From Bacteroidetes bacterium HGW-Bacteroidetes-5 (GTDB lineage Bacteria > Bacteroidota > Bacteroidia > Bacteroidales > UBA932): 64,000 nt of DNA. The notes under the pieces were generated by a model. The model ran no database searches, was not told the origin of the DNA, and saw only the letters and a program-made list of their open reading frames with translations. The DNA is taken from positions 440,744 through 504,743 of the forward strand of contig PHDC01000002.1 of NCBI GenBank assembly GCA_002842515.1, read 5' to 3'. Of this stretch, positions 47,472 to 56,819 are shown in pieces; position 1 is the first letter of the stretch, and each line of letters opens with the position of its first letter. The translations under genes were made by a program, and so were the position numbers.

Positions 47472-48505
47472 AAATATTCAATCCTAATGAGCCGGGAATG
47501 GCAAATGGCAATTACTTTGCACTTCCCTACACTCTTGGGGAGAGTGAGGTGGCAATAGTATCAGTTCCCTGGGATGTGACAACATCATATAGAAGTGGCA
47601 CACATAAAGGCCCTTCATCTATTATTGATGCTTCACTTCAGGTAGATCTTTACGATCCAATGGTCCCAGATGCCTGGAGTGTAAAGATTGGAAGTGTTCC
47701 AATTGATGAGACTATTGAAAAGAGAAACAAGAGATTCAGAAAGGTTGCAGAACAGGTAATCTCACACATAGAAGAGGGAGGAGAGTTGGCAGAAGTTGAC
47801 GATCTTCTTGCTGAGGTAAATATTGCATCCGAGGAGCTTAATGAGCTTGTCTACAATAGTTGCCGTGACTTGATTGAGGCCGGCAAAATACCTGCAGTTG
47901 TTGGGGGCGACCATAGTGTTCCTCTTGGAAATATGAGAGCAGTTGCAGATAAATTTGAGGATTTCGGGATTCTCCATATAGACGCTCACGCAGACCTTAG
48001 AGTTGCATACGAGGGGTTCAAGTATTCTCACGCCTCTATTCTCTATAACGCTCTTACCGAAATTACCCAAATATCTCAATTGACACAGGTCGGAGTGAGA
48101 GATTTCTGCCACCAAGAGGCAGAGTTCATTAATACAGACCCAAGGATTCGCTGTTTCACAGATATGGAGCTTAAAAGAAATGCTTTTGAGGGTAAAAACT
48201 GGAAAAAGCAGTGTGAAGATATCGTCTCAAGTCTTCCTGTGAATGTTTATATTACATTTGATATAGACGGTCTTAGTCCGGAGCTTTGTCCAAATACCGG
48301 AACACCGGTACCGGGAGGAGTGAACTTTCGGGAGGTGGACTATCTGCTCTATATGCTTGCAATTTCTAACAGAAGAATTATTGGATTTGACCTATGTGAA
48401 GTGGCTCCGGGCAAGAGTGACGAGTGGGATGCAAATGTTGGTGCAAGGATTCTGTACAAATTGTGTATTTACTCAAGTCTTAACTCCAAAAAGCAGATTA
48501 TTTAA
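47468..48505 (+). CDS. Arginase/agmatinase/formimidoylglutamase-family (ureohydrolase) protein
   Basis: 345 residues with the binuclear manganese ligands of ureohydrolases: GGDHSVPLG near 139-147, DAHADLR near 174-180, the SHAS segment near 189 and FDIDGLSP near 261-268. Members split a guanidino or formimino group from arginine, agmatine or formiminoglutamate. An inserted acidic stretch of about 45 residues (90-130) is not in E. coli SpeB. Which substrate is used cannot be told from sequence. It is translationally coupled to kdsD. Confidence 0.85.
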   Translation: MKIFNPNEPGMANGNYFALPYTLGESEVAIVSVPWDVTTSYRSGTHKGPSSIIDASLQVDLYDPMVPDAWSVKIGSVPIDETIEKRNKRFRKVAEQVISHIEEGGELAEVDDLLAEVNIASEELNELVYNSCRDLIEAGKIPAVVGGDHSVPLGNMRAVADKFEDFGILHIDAHADLRVAYEGFKYSHASILYNALTEITQISQLTQVGVRDFCHQEAEFINTDPRIRCFTDMELKRNAFEGKNWKKQCEDIVSSLPVNVYITFDIDGLSPELCPNTGTPVPGGVNFREVDYLLYMLAISNRRIIGFDLCEVAPGKSDEWDANVGARILYKLCIYSSLNSKKQII

Positions 48506-48531
48506 CCAGTTCAACAACCTAAATTTTCAAA

Positions 48532-49914
48532 ATGTCAAATACATTTTCCCGTAAAAAAGCAGTACGGCAGAGGGAAATTTTAAACATTTTCGGCATTTTC
48601 GTTAATAATAATATGGCAGGGGGAGTATTCCTTCTTCTATGTTCTGCATTTGCTCTGCTGGCTGCCAACCTGGATTCCCTAAAAGGGTTTCACGATATCT
48701 GGAACATAAATGCAGATATTGCAATCGGAAAATTTAAACTTGAGATGTCTCTTCATCACTGGGTAAATGACGCTCTTATGGTTGTTTTCTTTTTTGTGGT
48801 GGGACTAGAGATAAAACGGGAGATGATGGTGGGCAAACTATCCAGTTTTAAAAAGGCCTCTCTCCCTATTTTTGCCGCCTTGGGTGGTATGATTGTTCCG
48901 GCAATAATATATACAATCTTTAATGCCGGAACAGCGAGCCAAAACGGTTGGGGAATTCCTATGGCAACAGATATTGCCTTCTCCCTGGGAGTTATAGCTC
49001 TTTTAGGGAGTAGAGTACCGGTATCACTAAAAATTTTTCTTACTGCTCTGGCAATTGTGGATGACCTGGGTGCCATTTTAGTCCTTGCAATCTTCTATCC
49101 AAGCCACGAGATACACCCGGAATTCCTACTATATGCCGGAATAGTTGTCTCATTCTTAATGCTTTTTAACCGTTTAAACATTCACAGCACGGCTATGTAT
49201 CTTATTCCCGGAATATTTTTATGGTACTTTGTGCTACAGTCGGGAATTCACGCAACAATCGCAGGAGTTATACTTGCAATGTGTATCCCGTCAAAAAGTC
49301 CCATAAATGAGGTTAGATTCTATGTTAGAAGCAAATATTACCTGGAGAAATTTAAAAAAGCCAGTAACGGAGAGGTTAACATTCTTGCAAACCCGGAACA
49401 AATTCAAATAATTCACAACCTCCATTCAAAAATACGAAAGATTAATCCTTTGATAAACAGGTTTGAACATAGAATTAACCCTTGGGTAACCTACTCCATA
49501 ATGCCCATTTTTGCACTTGCCAATGCCGGTGTTGCTTTCAGCGGGATTCTAGATGAGAAATCCTTTACAGTAATCTCCTCCGGAATATTTTTCGGGCTCC
49601 TTTTTGGTAAACCGATAGGAATCTTTTTACTTTCGTATCTGGCTTGTAAATTCAAAATAGCAGAGATGCCTTTGGATATCAAGTGGTCTCAAATATTCTC
49701 CGTTGGAATTATTGCCGGGATAGGTTTTACTATGTCAATTTTTATTGATAGCTTAGCGTTTTCTAACGAAATACTGATAAACGAAGGAAAGGCTGCGGTA
49801 CTAATAACATCATTCTTTGCTGCGGTTATTGGTCTTATAGCACTTAAAATAACTTTAGAAAAAGTAGAGCCAAAAATAAAGTACAAAAAAATAAGAGACT
49901 CAAAAACAGTTTAA
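48532..49914 (+). CDS. nhaA: Na+/H+ antiporter NhaA
   Basis: A 460-residue protein with about twelve membrane segments. The paired aspartates in the VDDLGAILVLAIFY block (about 173-186) match the NhaA ion-binding site, and the SIFIDSLAF block lies near 400. NhaA exports Na+ in exchange for protons, important at alkaline pH. An inserted hydrophilic loop around 260-300 makes it longer than E. coli NhaA (about 390), a usual feature in Bacteroidota. It lies 26 bases after the arginase-family gene. Confidence 0.92.
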   Translation: MSNTFSRKKAVRQREILNIFGIFVNNNMAGGVFLLLCSAFALLAANLDSLKGFHDIWNINADIAIGKFKLEMSLHHWVNDALMVVFFFVVGLEIKREMMVGKLSSFKKASLPIFAALGGMIVPAIIYTIFNAGTASQNGWGIPMATDIAFSLGVIALLGSRVPVSLKIFLTALAIVDDLGAILVLAIFYPSHEIHPEFLLYAGIVVSFLMLFNRLNIHSTAMYLIPGIFLWYFVLQSGIHATIAGVILAMCIPSKSPINEVRFYVRSKYYLEKFKKASNGEVNILANPEQIQIIHNLHSKIRKINPLINRFEHRINPWVTYSIMPIFALANAGVAFSGILDEKSFTVISSGIFFGLLFGKPIGIFLLSYLACKFKIAEMPLDIKWSQIFSVGIIAGIGFTMSIFIDSLAFSNEILINEGKAAVLITSFFAAVIGLIALKITLEKVEPKIKYKKIRDSKTV

Positions 49915-49960
49915 ACACTAAATAAACAGATAATTTATAAATTAAAATTTTAAAAATCAG

Positions 49961-50674
49961 ATGAAAACAACAATCAAATTAATTTCATTAGTAGCTATCG
50001 CTCTATTATTCATTACCTCTTGCGGTGAGAAAAAAGGAACTCCAATACCGGGCATTTCAAAAGGTCTTGTAGATTCAACAAGCTATGCAGTTGGAGCATC
50101 TCTTGGCTCAATGGTTAAACAGGCCGAATTCGGTGATTTAAATATGAAAGAGCTTCATAATGCAATTGACGATGTTCTAAAAGGAGATTCACTTAAGATG
50201 GATATGGCATTTGCAAATGAGATCATTACCAAATATCTTACAAAAAAGCAGGAGTCTGCAAATGTTGTGAATGTTGAGAAAGGTAAAAAATTCCTTGAAG
50301 AGAACAAAGGTAAAGAGGGCGTTATTGCACTTGAAAGCGGCCTTCAGTATAAAATTCTTGCAGAGGGAAATGGTAACACTCCGGCTCCGGAAGATACAAT
50401 TGAAGTTAACTACAAAGGAACACTCGTAGACGGAACTGAGTTTGACTCTTCATATAAAAGAGGCGAAACTGCCACACTTGCTCTTAACCAATTTATCCCG
50501 GGCTGGATAGAGGGTATCCAAAAAGTGAGTGAAGGTGGAAAAATTGAACTCTATATCCCTGCAGAACTTGCTTATGGTTCACAGAAAATGGGTACAATTG
50601 AACCTGGTTCAACTCTGATATTTGAAGTTGAACTTGTTAAGATCAAAAAAGCGGCAGCTGTAGTAACTAAATAA
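49961..50674 (+). CDS. FKBP-type peptidyl-prolyl isomerase lipoprotein
   Basis: 237 residues: a lipoprotein signal with Cys21 (ITSC), an N-terminal dimerisation-type region (about 40-115) and a C-terminal FKBP domain (about 120-230). The domain holds VNYKGTLVDGTEFDSSY, FIPGWIEGIQ and AELAYGS, the isomerase core. It resembles FkpA/Mip-type periplasmic chaperones. It lies 46 bases after nhaA, in an AT-rich gap without a clear promoter, and 12 bases before DUF3127. Confidence 0.93.
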   Translation: MKTTIKLISLVAIALLFITSCGEKKGTPIPGISKGLVDSTSYAVGASLGSMVKQAEFGDLNMKELHNAIDDVLKGDSLKMDMAFANEIITKYLTKKQESANVVNVEKGKKFLEENKGKEGVIALESGLQYKILAEGNGNTPAPEDTIEVNYKGTLVDGTEFDSSYKRGETATLALNQFIPGWIEGIQKVSEGGKIELYIPAELAYGSQKMGTIEPGSTLIFEVELVKIKKAAAVVTK

Positions 50675-50686
50675 TTATTTTTAGCC

Positions 50687-51079
50687 ATGGCATTGGAAAT
50701 CACAGGTTCTCTTTTAAAGAAACTTCCTGTTCAGGCCGGGAGTAGCACCAGAGGAGAGTGGCAAAAACAGGAGTTTATTATCGAAACTCACGAGACCTAT
50801 CCAAAAAAGGTCTGTATGAATGTATGGGGTGCAGATAAAGTTTCTGAACTTGCATCTTACAGTGAGGGTGAGGTACTCAAAATCTCCTTTAATTTGGAAT
50901 CAAGAGAGTATAATCAAAGATGGTATACCGACATCAGGGCCTGGAGAATTGAGAGATCGGTTAGAGAGGCCGGTTCAGATTATGCTCCGTCAACTTCGGT
51001 TCCCGGTTCATCAAACGGCTCCTCATCCCTTCAGAGTGATTTACCCTCAGATCTTGGAGAAGATGACTTGCCATTCTAG
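50687..51079 (+). CDS. DUF3127-family protein with SSB-like C-terminal tip
   Basis: 130 residues: an OB-fold-like N-terminal domain (about 1-90, GEWQKQEFIIETHETYPKKV), a Ser/Gly/Pro-rich disordered linker (about 98-120) and an acidic tail ending DDLPF. The family is DUF3127, of unknown function. The tail closely resembles the last residues of bacterial single-stranded-DNA-binding protein, which recruit repair proteins. A nucleic-acid-binding role is an inference. It begins 12 bases after the FKBP gene. A palindromic terminator follows. Confidence 0.8.
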   Translation: MALEITGSLLKKLPVQAGSSTRGEWQKQEFIIETHETYPKKVCMNVWGADKVSELASYSEGEVLKISFNLESREYNQRWYTDIRAWRIERSVREAGSDYAPSTSVPGSSNGSSSLQSDLPSDLGEDDLPF

Positions 51080-51098
51080 ATTAATAAACTAAACCTTA

Positions 51099-51140
51099 TT
51101 TAAAAAAGGCAACTAAAAAAATTTAGTTGCCTTTTTTAAA
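51099..51140. terminator. Bidirectional terminator between DUF3127 and miaA
   Basis: A perfect 19-bp inverted repeat (51099-51117 with 51122-51140) has a four-base AAAA loop and A and T runs on both sides. It serves the plus-strand DUF3127 transcript, 20 bases after its stop. On the minus strand its right arm is part of the miaA coding end, and the miaA stop lies at 51123-51125. Confidence 0.85.
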
Positions 51141-51962
51141 CCAGGTTATTTGCCTCTTGGCATACCTTCTTGTATCTCTTTTTATGAGCTCTACAGCCTC
51201 CTCGAAAGAGACTTTCCCCTCAAAATAGTCAAAAAGCTCTCTGTAGCCTACTGTCTTTAGAGCTGTAAGCCCTCTGTGGGGGAATAGCTCTCTGGCTTCG
51301 GCTTCCAGCCCCATAGATATCATCATATCTGTTCTTTGATTAATTCTGTCATAAAGTTCGCTCCTCTCCCTCTCTATCACAACTCTTTCAACATCAAACT
51401 CTCTCTCCTTTTTGCAAAAATTCTTGAATGAGGAGAATTTTTTACCGGTTGTAAGGACAACCTCCAATGCTCGTATTACTCTTTGTGGGTTTGATATATC
51501 TATCGAGTTATAACTCTCAAAATCCAATTTTTTGAGCTCTTGCGCAAGAGAGTCAACTCCTTCGCTCTTTGCTCTGGATGTTAAACCCTTCCTGACTTCA
51601 ATGTCAGGAGCGGGAAAGTCATCCAATCCATAACATACAGCATCTGCATAGAGACCCGAACCTCCCACCATAACAAGGGAGTTTCTCTCCTTGAAGAGCT
51701 CACTCATAAGAGATATTGCCTCCAACTCGTACCGCCCTGCTGTGTAGTGGTCAAAAATTGAGTGAGAGTGAATGAAGTAGTGCTTTACCTCTCTAAGCTG
51801 GCTCTGGGTTGGGGGTGCAGTTCCAATTTTTAGCTCTTTGTAAATTTGTCTGGAATCACAGGAGATAATCGGAGAGTGAATCTCCTTTGCCAAAGCGATG
51901 CTATAATCTGTCTTTCCACTGGCTGTTGGCCCAACAATCAAGAATAGTTTTTTCCTGCCCAT
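51123..51962 (-). CDS. miaA: tRNA dimethylallyltransferase MiaA
   Basis: 279 residues with the P-loop IVGPTASGKTDYS near 8-20, the SCDSRQIYKELKIGTAPP block near 34-51 and the late RRYAKRQITWFK block. It transfers a dimethylallyl group to A37 of tRNAs that read UNN codons. It lies 10 bases after the PRiA4-ORF3-like gene. Its last codons and stop are inside the terminator palindrome, so its transcript ends almost at the stop. It is slightly shorter than E. coli MiaA (316). Confidence 0.94.
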   Translation of the reverse strand: MGRKKLFLIVGPTASGKTDYSIALAKEIHSPIISCDSRQIYKELKIGTAPPTQSQLREVKHYFIHSHSIFDHYTAGRYELEAISLMSELFKERNSLVMVGGSGLYADAVCYGLDDFPAPDIEVRKGLTSRAKSEGVDSLAQELKKLDFESYNSIDISNPQRVIRALEVVLTTGKKFSSFKNFCKKEREFDVERVVIERERSELYDRINQRTDMMISMGLEAEARELFPHRGLTALKTVGYRELFDYFEGKVSFEEAVELIKRDTRRYAKRQITWFKKGN

Positions 51963-51972
51963 CGGGGTTTAC

Positions 51973-52458
51973 TTATATCTGCTCACCCTCAGTGATAATT
52001 TCGTCATCACCAATAATTAAATCTGTCTCAGGGGCCTCAATAAGGTGTTCAAAATCGTCATAGTTATCGGAAAATTGATCTGGATTCTTTCCTCTCTCAG
52101 CCACCAATCTGGGGTACGCTCTTCGTGCAAGCTCCTCTTCGGTAGAGAGGAGTTCCAGATAGAGGGAGCGCTCCTTAAACATATCATATACATACTCAAG
52201 AACCGGAAACCCATCTTTGCATACTTTATCAAGAGTCACAGAGTCCATTGAACCATCACCTAAATTAAAAAGTCCATACTCTCTCTTGACCTTTCCTTTT
52301 GAGTCTAAAGCACGAAAAAGCACAATCTGATCCGGTGCAAAGCCTAAATCATTCTGAAGATAAAGATGATAAGAGTATAGAGAAGAAGATCCTTTGACTT
52401 CATACTCTCTCATAAATATCTTATTTCCCGGAATTGATGCTTTATATCTGTATACCAT
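51973..52458 (-). CDS. PRiA4-ORF3-like (IS1096 passenger-type) protein
   Basis: 161 residues that read like the plasmid pRiA4b ORF-3/IS1096 passenger family: an early SSLYSYHLYLQNDLGFAPDQI block (near 24-44), a FRALDS-type strand and an acidic C-terminus with many Asp and Glu. The family's function is unknown. It is in a stable-looking operon with luxC and miaA, with 23 and 10 base gaps, and no transposase or inverted repeats lie nearby. I treat it as a resident gene, not a mobile element. Confidence 0.65.
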   Translation of the reverse strand: MVYRYKASIPGNKIFMREYEVKGSSSLYSYHLYLQNDLGFAPDQIVLFRALDSKGKVKREYGLFNLGDGSMDSVTLDKVCKDGFPVLEYVYDMFKERSLYLELLSTEEELARRAYPRLVAERGKNPDQFSDNYDDFEHLIEAPETDLIIGDDEIITEGEQI

Positions 52459-52481
52459 TCTCCACGTTTCTTTATGCGAAG

Positions 52482-53516
52482 TTAACTATTTTTAAGTATA
52501 AATTCTAAACTATTTATCCCATCGGCATAGTCGTCCAACACCGGATACTGTGTTTTTCCCGGCTCTATATGGATGTTGTCATACCTATAATTAACCACGC
52601 ATTGTATTGATTCACTATACTTTAAAAAATAATTTTCAATCTCTTTTTTTTCTGAGTAAAAATTGATTCCAACGACACCTAAAGGAGGAGGAGTAGTTGT
52701 ATCTCTTTTATAAATAAAGAATTTCCCATCCTCAAACCACTCTCCCGAGACAGCAGAAATTGCCTTTTGATAGAGGTAAGCCGATCTGTAAACCTCACTA
52801 CTCACTAAAGATTCAAAGGAAGATAGGGCAGCCGTAAGTTTACTTAGTTTATAATCTGCAGGAAGGAGAAGAGTGCTCACGCTTCTGCATCCCATACCAT
52901 AATAGAGGAATATATCTTTGCCCAATCCCTTTATATCTTCTTCACTCTCTTTACCTGTAAGTACAGCAACAGAATATTTTGATCCTCTAATTACTCCCGG
53001 AATTCTACTGTAGAGATTTTTAAAATATGAGGATGCCTTCTCGCCCCCTGTTGCAATTATCATCTCTACTACTTCCGGTAAGCTATCTGTAAAGGTGATA
53101 CGACCTTTCCAATAGTGATTAATTGAGTAAAGAGCCTCGGCTATTGCAGGCAAAAGAGAGCTATCCTTGGTAGACATCTTAACCAAAGCCCTCCTTCCGG
53201 ATGCCAATACAGTAAGCAGGTCGTGAAATCCAACTAAAGGCAGGTTTCCTGCCATAACAATTGAAACACAAAAATCTCTCTCCTCTATAAGATCTGCATA
53301 AGGTTCTGTCCAAACTGCAAGAGCATCTCGAGAAAGAAAATTTGTGGCTATCGCATCAATAGCTATAATCTGCATCTGCCTTGTAAATAGGGGATTTTTT
53401 TTAAACGAATCCTCCATTGCAGATGAAAGGGATAGATCTCTCTTCTGATTTGCAAGAAAAAATTTGAGATCCAAACCCAGTTGTGAGAAGTCTTTAATGA
53501 AAACTTGTCTGTACAT
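52482..53516 (-). CDS. LuxC-like acyl-CoA reductase
   Basis: 344 residues resembling the LuxC/aldehyde-dehydrogenase-like reductase family, with a VSIVMAGNLPLVGFHDLLTVLASGRRALVKMS region near 86-117 that fits the cofactor-binding part, and the GMGCRSVSTLLLP block near 217-229 carrying the likely catalytic Cys. LuxC-type enzymes reduce acyl groups to aldehydes. It stands alone without luxD or luxE and is led by a leaderless-type promoter. Real substrate unknown. Confidence 0.8.
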   Translation of the reverse strand: MYRQVFIKDFSQLGLDLKFFLANQKRDLSLSSAMEDSFKKNPLFTRQMQIIAIDAIATNFLSRDALAVWTEPYADLIEERDFCVSIVMAGNLPLVGFHDLLTVLASGRRALVKMSTKDSSLLPAIAEALYSINHYWKGRITFTDSLPEVVEMIIATGGEKASSYFKNLYSRIPGVIRGSKYSVAVLTGKESEEDIKGLGKDIFLYYGMGCRSVSTLLLPADYKLSKLTAALSSFESLVSSEVYRSAYLYQKAISAVSGEWFEDGKFFIYKRDTTTPPPLGVVGINFYSEKKEIENYFLKYSESIQCVVNYRYDNIHIEPGKTQYPVLDDYADGINSLEFILKNS

Positions 53517-53520
53517 TTTG

Positions 53521-53553
53521 CAAAATTAGCAAAAAGGGTGTAATTTTACCAAA
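53521..53553 (-). promoter_or_regulatory. luxC-operon promoter, apparently leaderless
   Basis: On the minus strand TTTG (53550-53553) and TAATTTTG (53521-53528) are 21 bases apart. The ATG at 53516 starts only four bases after the -7 box, so transcription would begin at the start codon. Confidence 0.55.
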
Positions 53554-53569
53554 ACCTTTGAGAACCGCA

Positions 53570-54187
53570 ATGGGTGAAATAAAAGCTTCAGACTCTTATA
53601 AAACATTAGCTAAAAGCTCAACAGGTATATATAAGGAGTTGGGAAGCAAGTTTCTGTCATTCGCATTTCCTGTATCCTCACAAGAGGAGATAAAGACGAT
53701 TCTATCAAACATAAAGAAAGATTACTTCGACGCCAGACATCATTGTTATGCATACAGGTTAGGATTGGGAGGTGATTTGTGGAGAGCAAACGACGATGGC
53801 GAACCATCTTCAACTGCCGGGAAACCAATTCTTGGACAGCTCCTGTCGCACGATCTCAGTGATACTCTTATAGTTGTTGTTCGGTATTTTGGAGGGACAA
53901 AGTTGGGAGTACCCGGTCTTATTCGAGCCTACAGAGGTGCAGCGGCAGATGCAATTAACAATAGTGAAGTTGTTGAGAAAATTGCCGTAAAAAACTTAAT
54001 TCTCAGATTTAGTTACGCCAGTATTGAACCGGTAATGAAACTTATAAAGAGTTTTAGTGCAGATATTAAAAAGCAGGAGCTTGATTCTGATTGTCTGATG
54101 GTGTTGAATATAAGGGTTAGTGAGTACACCCTTTTTCTGGACTCTTTAAAGGGGGTAGAGGGCTTGTCTATTGAGAATAACACATAA
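53570..54187 (+). CDS. YigZ/IMPACT-family protein
   Basis: 205 residues from the ATG at 53570 (an in-frame TTG lies at 53558). It shows the IMPACT family core: KSSTGIYKELGSKFLSFA near 16-33, ARHHCYAYRLG near 55-65, ANDDGEPSSTAGKPIL near 72-87 and VVRYFGGTKLGVPGLIRAYR near 103-122. A ferredoxin-like C-terminal domain follows. YigZ-type proteins are linked to translation control; the bacterial role is unclear. It diverges from luxC and leads pyrB-pyrI. Confidence 0.9.
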   Translation: MGEIKASDSYKTLAKSSTGIYKELGSKFLSFAFPVSSQEEIKTILSNIKKDYFDARHHCYAYRLGLGGDLWRANDDGEPSSTAGKPILGQLLSHDLSDTLIVVVRYFGGTKLGVPGLIRAYRGAAADAINNSEVVEKIAVKNLILRFSYASIEPVMKLIKSFSADIKKQELDSDCLMVLNIRVSEYTLFLDSLKGVEGLSIENNT

Positions 54188-54214
54188 TAATTAAATACAT
54201 TAAATACTTCATCT

Positions 54215-55126
54215 ATGCCTAAACATCTGATATCAATTCACGATTTTTCTCGTGATGAGATTCTTAAAACACTCAAGGCGGCTGCAGCTTTTGAACAAAA
54301 TCCCTCTCAGCCCATCTTTGCAGATAAAGTCATTGCCAGTATCTTTTTCGAGCCCTCAACCAGAACTAGACTAAGTTTTGAAACAGCTGCCAACAGGCTT
54401 GGCGCAAGGGTAATCGGGTTTTCAGATATAGGGAATACCAGTGTTACAAAAGGAGAGACTCTTAAGGACACTATAAAAATGGTCTCCAACTACGCAGATC
54501 TTATTGTCATAAGACACCCCCTTGATGGAAGTGCCAGGTATGCGTCAGAAGTTTCTTCTGTTCCCGTAATAAATGCCGGGGATGGTACAAACCAACACCC
54601 GACTCAGACAATGCTGGATCTCTATTCAATCCTTAAAACCCAGGGGAGGCTCGAGAACCTCAAGATTAATATGGTCGGAGATTTAAAATACGGGCGAACT
54701 GTGCACTCTCTTCTTCAGGCGATGTCTCATTTTAACCCTTCTTTTCTATTCACATCTCCGGATGAGTTGAAAATGCCTCAGGAGTACAAAGAGTACCTGA
54801 AAAAACTGAATATCCCCTATCAGGAGACAAAACAACTGAGTGATGGAATTAATGATGCCGACATTATCTATATGACACGAGTTCAGAGAGAGAGATTCAC
54901 AGACCCTATAGAGTATGAGCGAGTGAAAAATATATATAGTTTAAATCTTTCAATGATTTCCAACTGCAAGCCAAATATGAAAATACTACACCCCCTTCCA
55001 CGCGTAAACGAGATATCACAAGATGTAGACAGCAGCAATCACGCATACTACTTTGAACAGGCAGAGAACGGGGTATATACACGAATGGCAATTATTGCAC
55101 TGCTGCTTGGAGTAGAGAACCTTTAA
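54215..55126 (+). CDS. pyrB: Aspartate carbamoyltransferase catalytic subunit
   Basis: A 303-residue protein with the carbamoyl-phosphate-binding STRTR block ([11 protein letters not shown] near 47-57), the [16 protein letters not shown] block near 122-137 and a late HPLPRVNEI. It makes carbamoyl-aspartate in pyrimidine synthesis. pyrI follows 14 bases later, so it should form the regulated class B complex. It is preceded by yigZ with a 27-base gap. Confidence 0.96.
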   Translation: MPKHLISIHDFSRDEILKTLKAAAAFEQNPSQPIFADKVIASIFFEPSTRTRLSFETAANRLGARVIGFSDIGNTSVTKGETLKDTIKMVSNYADLIVIRHPLDGSARYASEVSSVPVINAGDGTNQHPTQTMLDLYSILKTQGRLENLKINMVGDLKYGRTVHSLLQAMSHFNPSFLFTSPDELKMPQEYKEYLKKLNIPYQETKQLSDGINDADIIYMTRVQRERFTDPIEYERVKNIYSLNLSMISNCKPNMKILHPLPRVNEISQDVDSSNHAYYFEQAENGVYTRMAIIALLLGVENL

Positions 55127-55140
55127 TAACAATTAGATTT

Positions 55141-55608
55141 ATGGAGAAGCAATTAAAAGTAAGCGCAATAAAAGATGGCACTGTGCTAGATCATATCCCG
55201 TCAAATCAACTATTTAAGGTTATTGATATCCTGGGGCTCAATAAAAGTTCAAATCAAATCACTTTTGGAACTAACCTGGACAGTAAGCTTCTTGGTAAAA
55301 AGGGGATTATCAAGGTGTCCGACAAATATTTCGAAAGTGACGATATAAACAGAATCGCACTTATTGCACCACAGGCTAAGATTAACATTATTCACGACTT
55401 TGAAGTTGTTGAGAAGAGAGTTCTCTCAATACCCTCCACCATCAAAGGAATAGTAAAATGTATGAATCCTATGTGCATAACTAACCATCAACCGGTAGAG
55501 ACGCTATTTACTACCATTGTGGAGAGTCCAGACTTCAAACTTCTTTGTCACTACTGCGAAAGAGTAACAGATAAGGATAACTTAAAAATCATAAGCAATA
55601 CTCAGTAG
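55141..55608 (+). CDS. pyrI: Aspartate carbamoyltransferase regulatory subunit
   Basis: 155 residues with an N-terminal nucleotide-binding domain and a C-terminal zinc domain. The four zinc ligands are Cys107, Cys112, Cys136 and Cys139 (E. coli PyrI uses 109, 114, 138 and 141). It binds CTP or ATP and tunes PyrB. The pyrB-pyrI order is the same as in Enterobacteria. A 104-base gap with a promoter separates it from serC. Confidence 0.96.
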   Translation: MEKQLKVSAIKDGTVLDHIPSNQLFKVIDILGLNKSSNQITFGTNLDSKLLGKKGIIKVSDKYFESDDINRIALIAPQAKINIIHDFEVVEKRVLSIPSTIKGIVKCMNPMCITNHQPVETLFTTIVESPDFKLLCHYCERVTDKDNLKIISNTQ

Positions 55609-55644
55609 ATCTCTAATGATTGAGTCATTTTAAAAGCAATTTCA

Positions 55645-55674
55645 TTTGAATTTTACATTTTTTAGTTACCTTTG
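55645..55674 (+). promoter_or_regulatory. Promoter of the serC-serA-DUF1015 operon
   Basis: TTTG at 55645-55648 and TACCTTTG at 55667-55674 are 18 bases apart, one of the best Bacteroidota promoter matches in the window. The serC ATG lies 38 bases after the -7 box, so this transcript has a normal leader. Confidence 0.7.
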
Positions 55675-55712
55675 GCCTTAATAAATCGTTTTTAACAAAA
55701 AAAATCAATATC

Positions 55713-56786
55713 ATGAAAATCGCTCATAACTTTAACGCAGGACCTTGTGTCCTTCCAAGAGAGGCAGTTGAAAATTCAATCGAGGCTCTTAAAGATTTTA
55801 AGGGTACCGGTATGTCTGTAATAGAGGTTTCTCACCGCTCGAAAGAGTGGGAAGCTGTTATGGAGGAGTGTCGTTCATTATGGAAAGAGATTCTAAATAT
55901 TCCCGAAGGTTATAAAGTGCTCTTCCTTGGTGGAGGGGCAAGTATGCAATTTCTATATGTTGCAATGAATCTTTTAGAAAAAAGAGCAGGGTATCTTGAG
56001 ACCGGCGTATGGGCTAAAAAAGCTTTAAAAGAGGCAAAAGGATTTGGTGATGCATTTGCAGTGGCCTCATCTTCAGATAAAAATTTCAATTACATTCCAA
56101 AAGGATATGTAATTCCGTCGGATCTTGACTATTTTCACATAACCACCAACAATACCATTTACGGCACTGAGATACATACAGATATGGATTGCCCGGTGAA
56201 TCTGGTAGCAGATATGTCATCCGATATTATGAGTCGTCCCGTTGATGTTAGTAAATATGCCCTAATCTATGGCGGTGCTCAAAAAAATGTAGGTCCTGCA
56301 GGAGTTACATTCATTATTGTAAAAGAGGATATCCTTGGTAAGGTATCCCGTTATCTGCCTACAATGTTGGACTACAGAACTCACATCGGCGAGGACTCTA
56401 TGTTCAATACACCTCCTGTATTCTCAATATTTGTTATGACAGAGACTTTAAAGTGGATAAAAAAATTAGGTGGTCTTACTGTAGTATATAAAATGAATAA
56501 AGATAAGGCAGCTCTTCTTTATGATGAGATTGACCGCAATAAGATGTTTGAAGGTACTGCCGCTAAGGAGGACAGATCTCTTATGAACATCTGCTTTGTT
56601 ATGTCTGCAGATTTCAAAGATAAAGAGGATGCTTTTATGGCATTTGCAAAGGAGAGAGGAATGGTGGGAATTAAAGGGCACCGCTCTGTTGGAGGTTTCC
56701 GGGCATCGTGTTACAACGCATGTCCTGTTGAGAGTATTCAGGCACTTGTAAATTGTATGCAAGAGTTTGAGAAATTAAATGCATAG
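55713..56786 (+). CDS. serC: Phosphoserine aminotransferase SerC
   Basis: A 357-residue class V PLP enzyme with [13 protein letters not shown] near the start, the [11 protein letters not shown] block near 70-80, and the Schiff-base Lys in the [12 protein letters not shown] block near 186-197. It makes phosphoserine from phosphohydroxypyruvate. It leads an operon with serA (33-base gap) and DUF1015, with its own promoter. Length is normal for the family. Confidence 0.95.
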   Translation: MKIAHNFNAGPCVLPREAVENSIEALKDFKGTGMSVIEVSHRSKEWEAVMEECRSLWKEILNIPEGYKVLFLGGGASMQFLYVAMNLLEKRAGYLETGVWAKKALKEAKGFGDAFAVASSSDKNFNYIPKGYVIPSDLDYFHITTNNTIYGTEIHTDMDCPVNLVADMSSDIMSRPVDVSKYALIYGGAQKNVGPAGVTFIIVKEDILGKVSRYLPTMLDYRTHIGEDSMFNTPPVFSIFVMTETLKWIKKLGGLTVVYKMNKDKAALLYDEIDRNKMFEGTAAKEDRSLMNICFVMSADFKDKEDAFMAFAKERGMVGIKGHRSVGGFRASCYNACPVESIQALVNCMQEFEKLNA

Positions 56787-56819
56787 CTCTTTTTCAAATT
56801 ATCTCTAATACTAATAGAA

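Noticed and set aside
51973..52458. An insertion sequence or plasmid remnant at the IS1096-like gene.
   Set aside because: No transposase, terminal inverted repeats or target duplication is visible, and spacing to both neighbours is operon-like.
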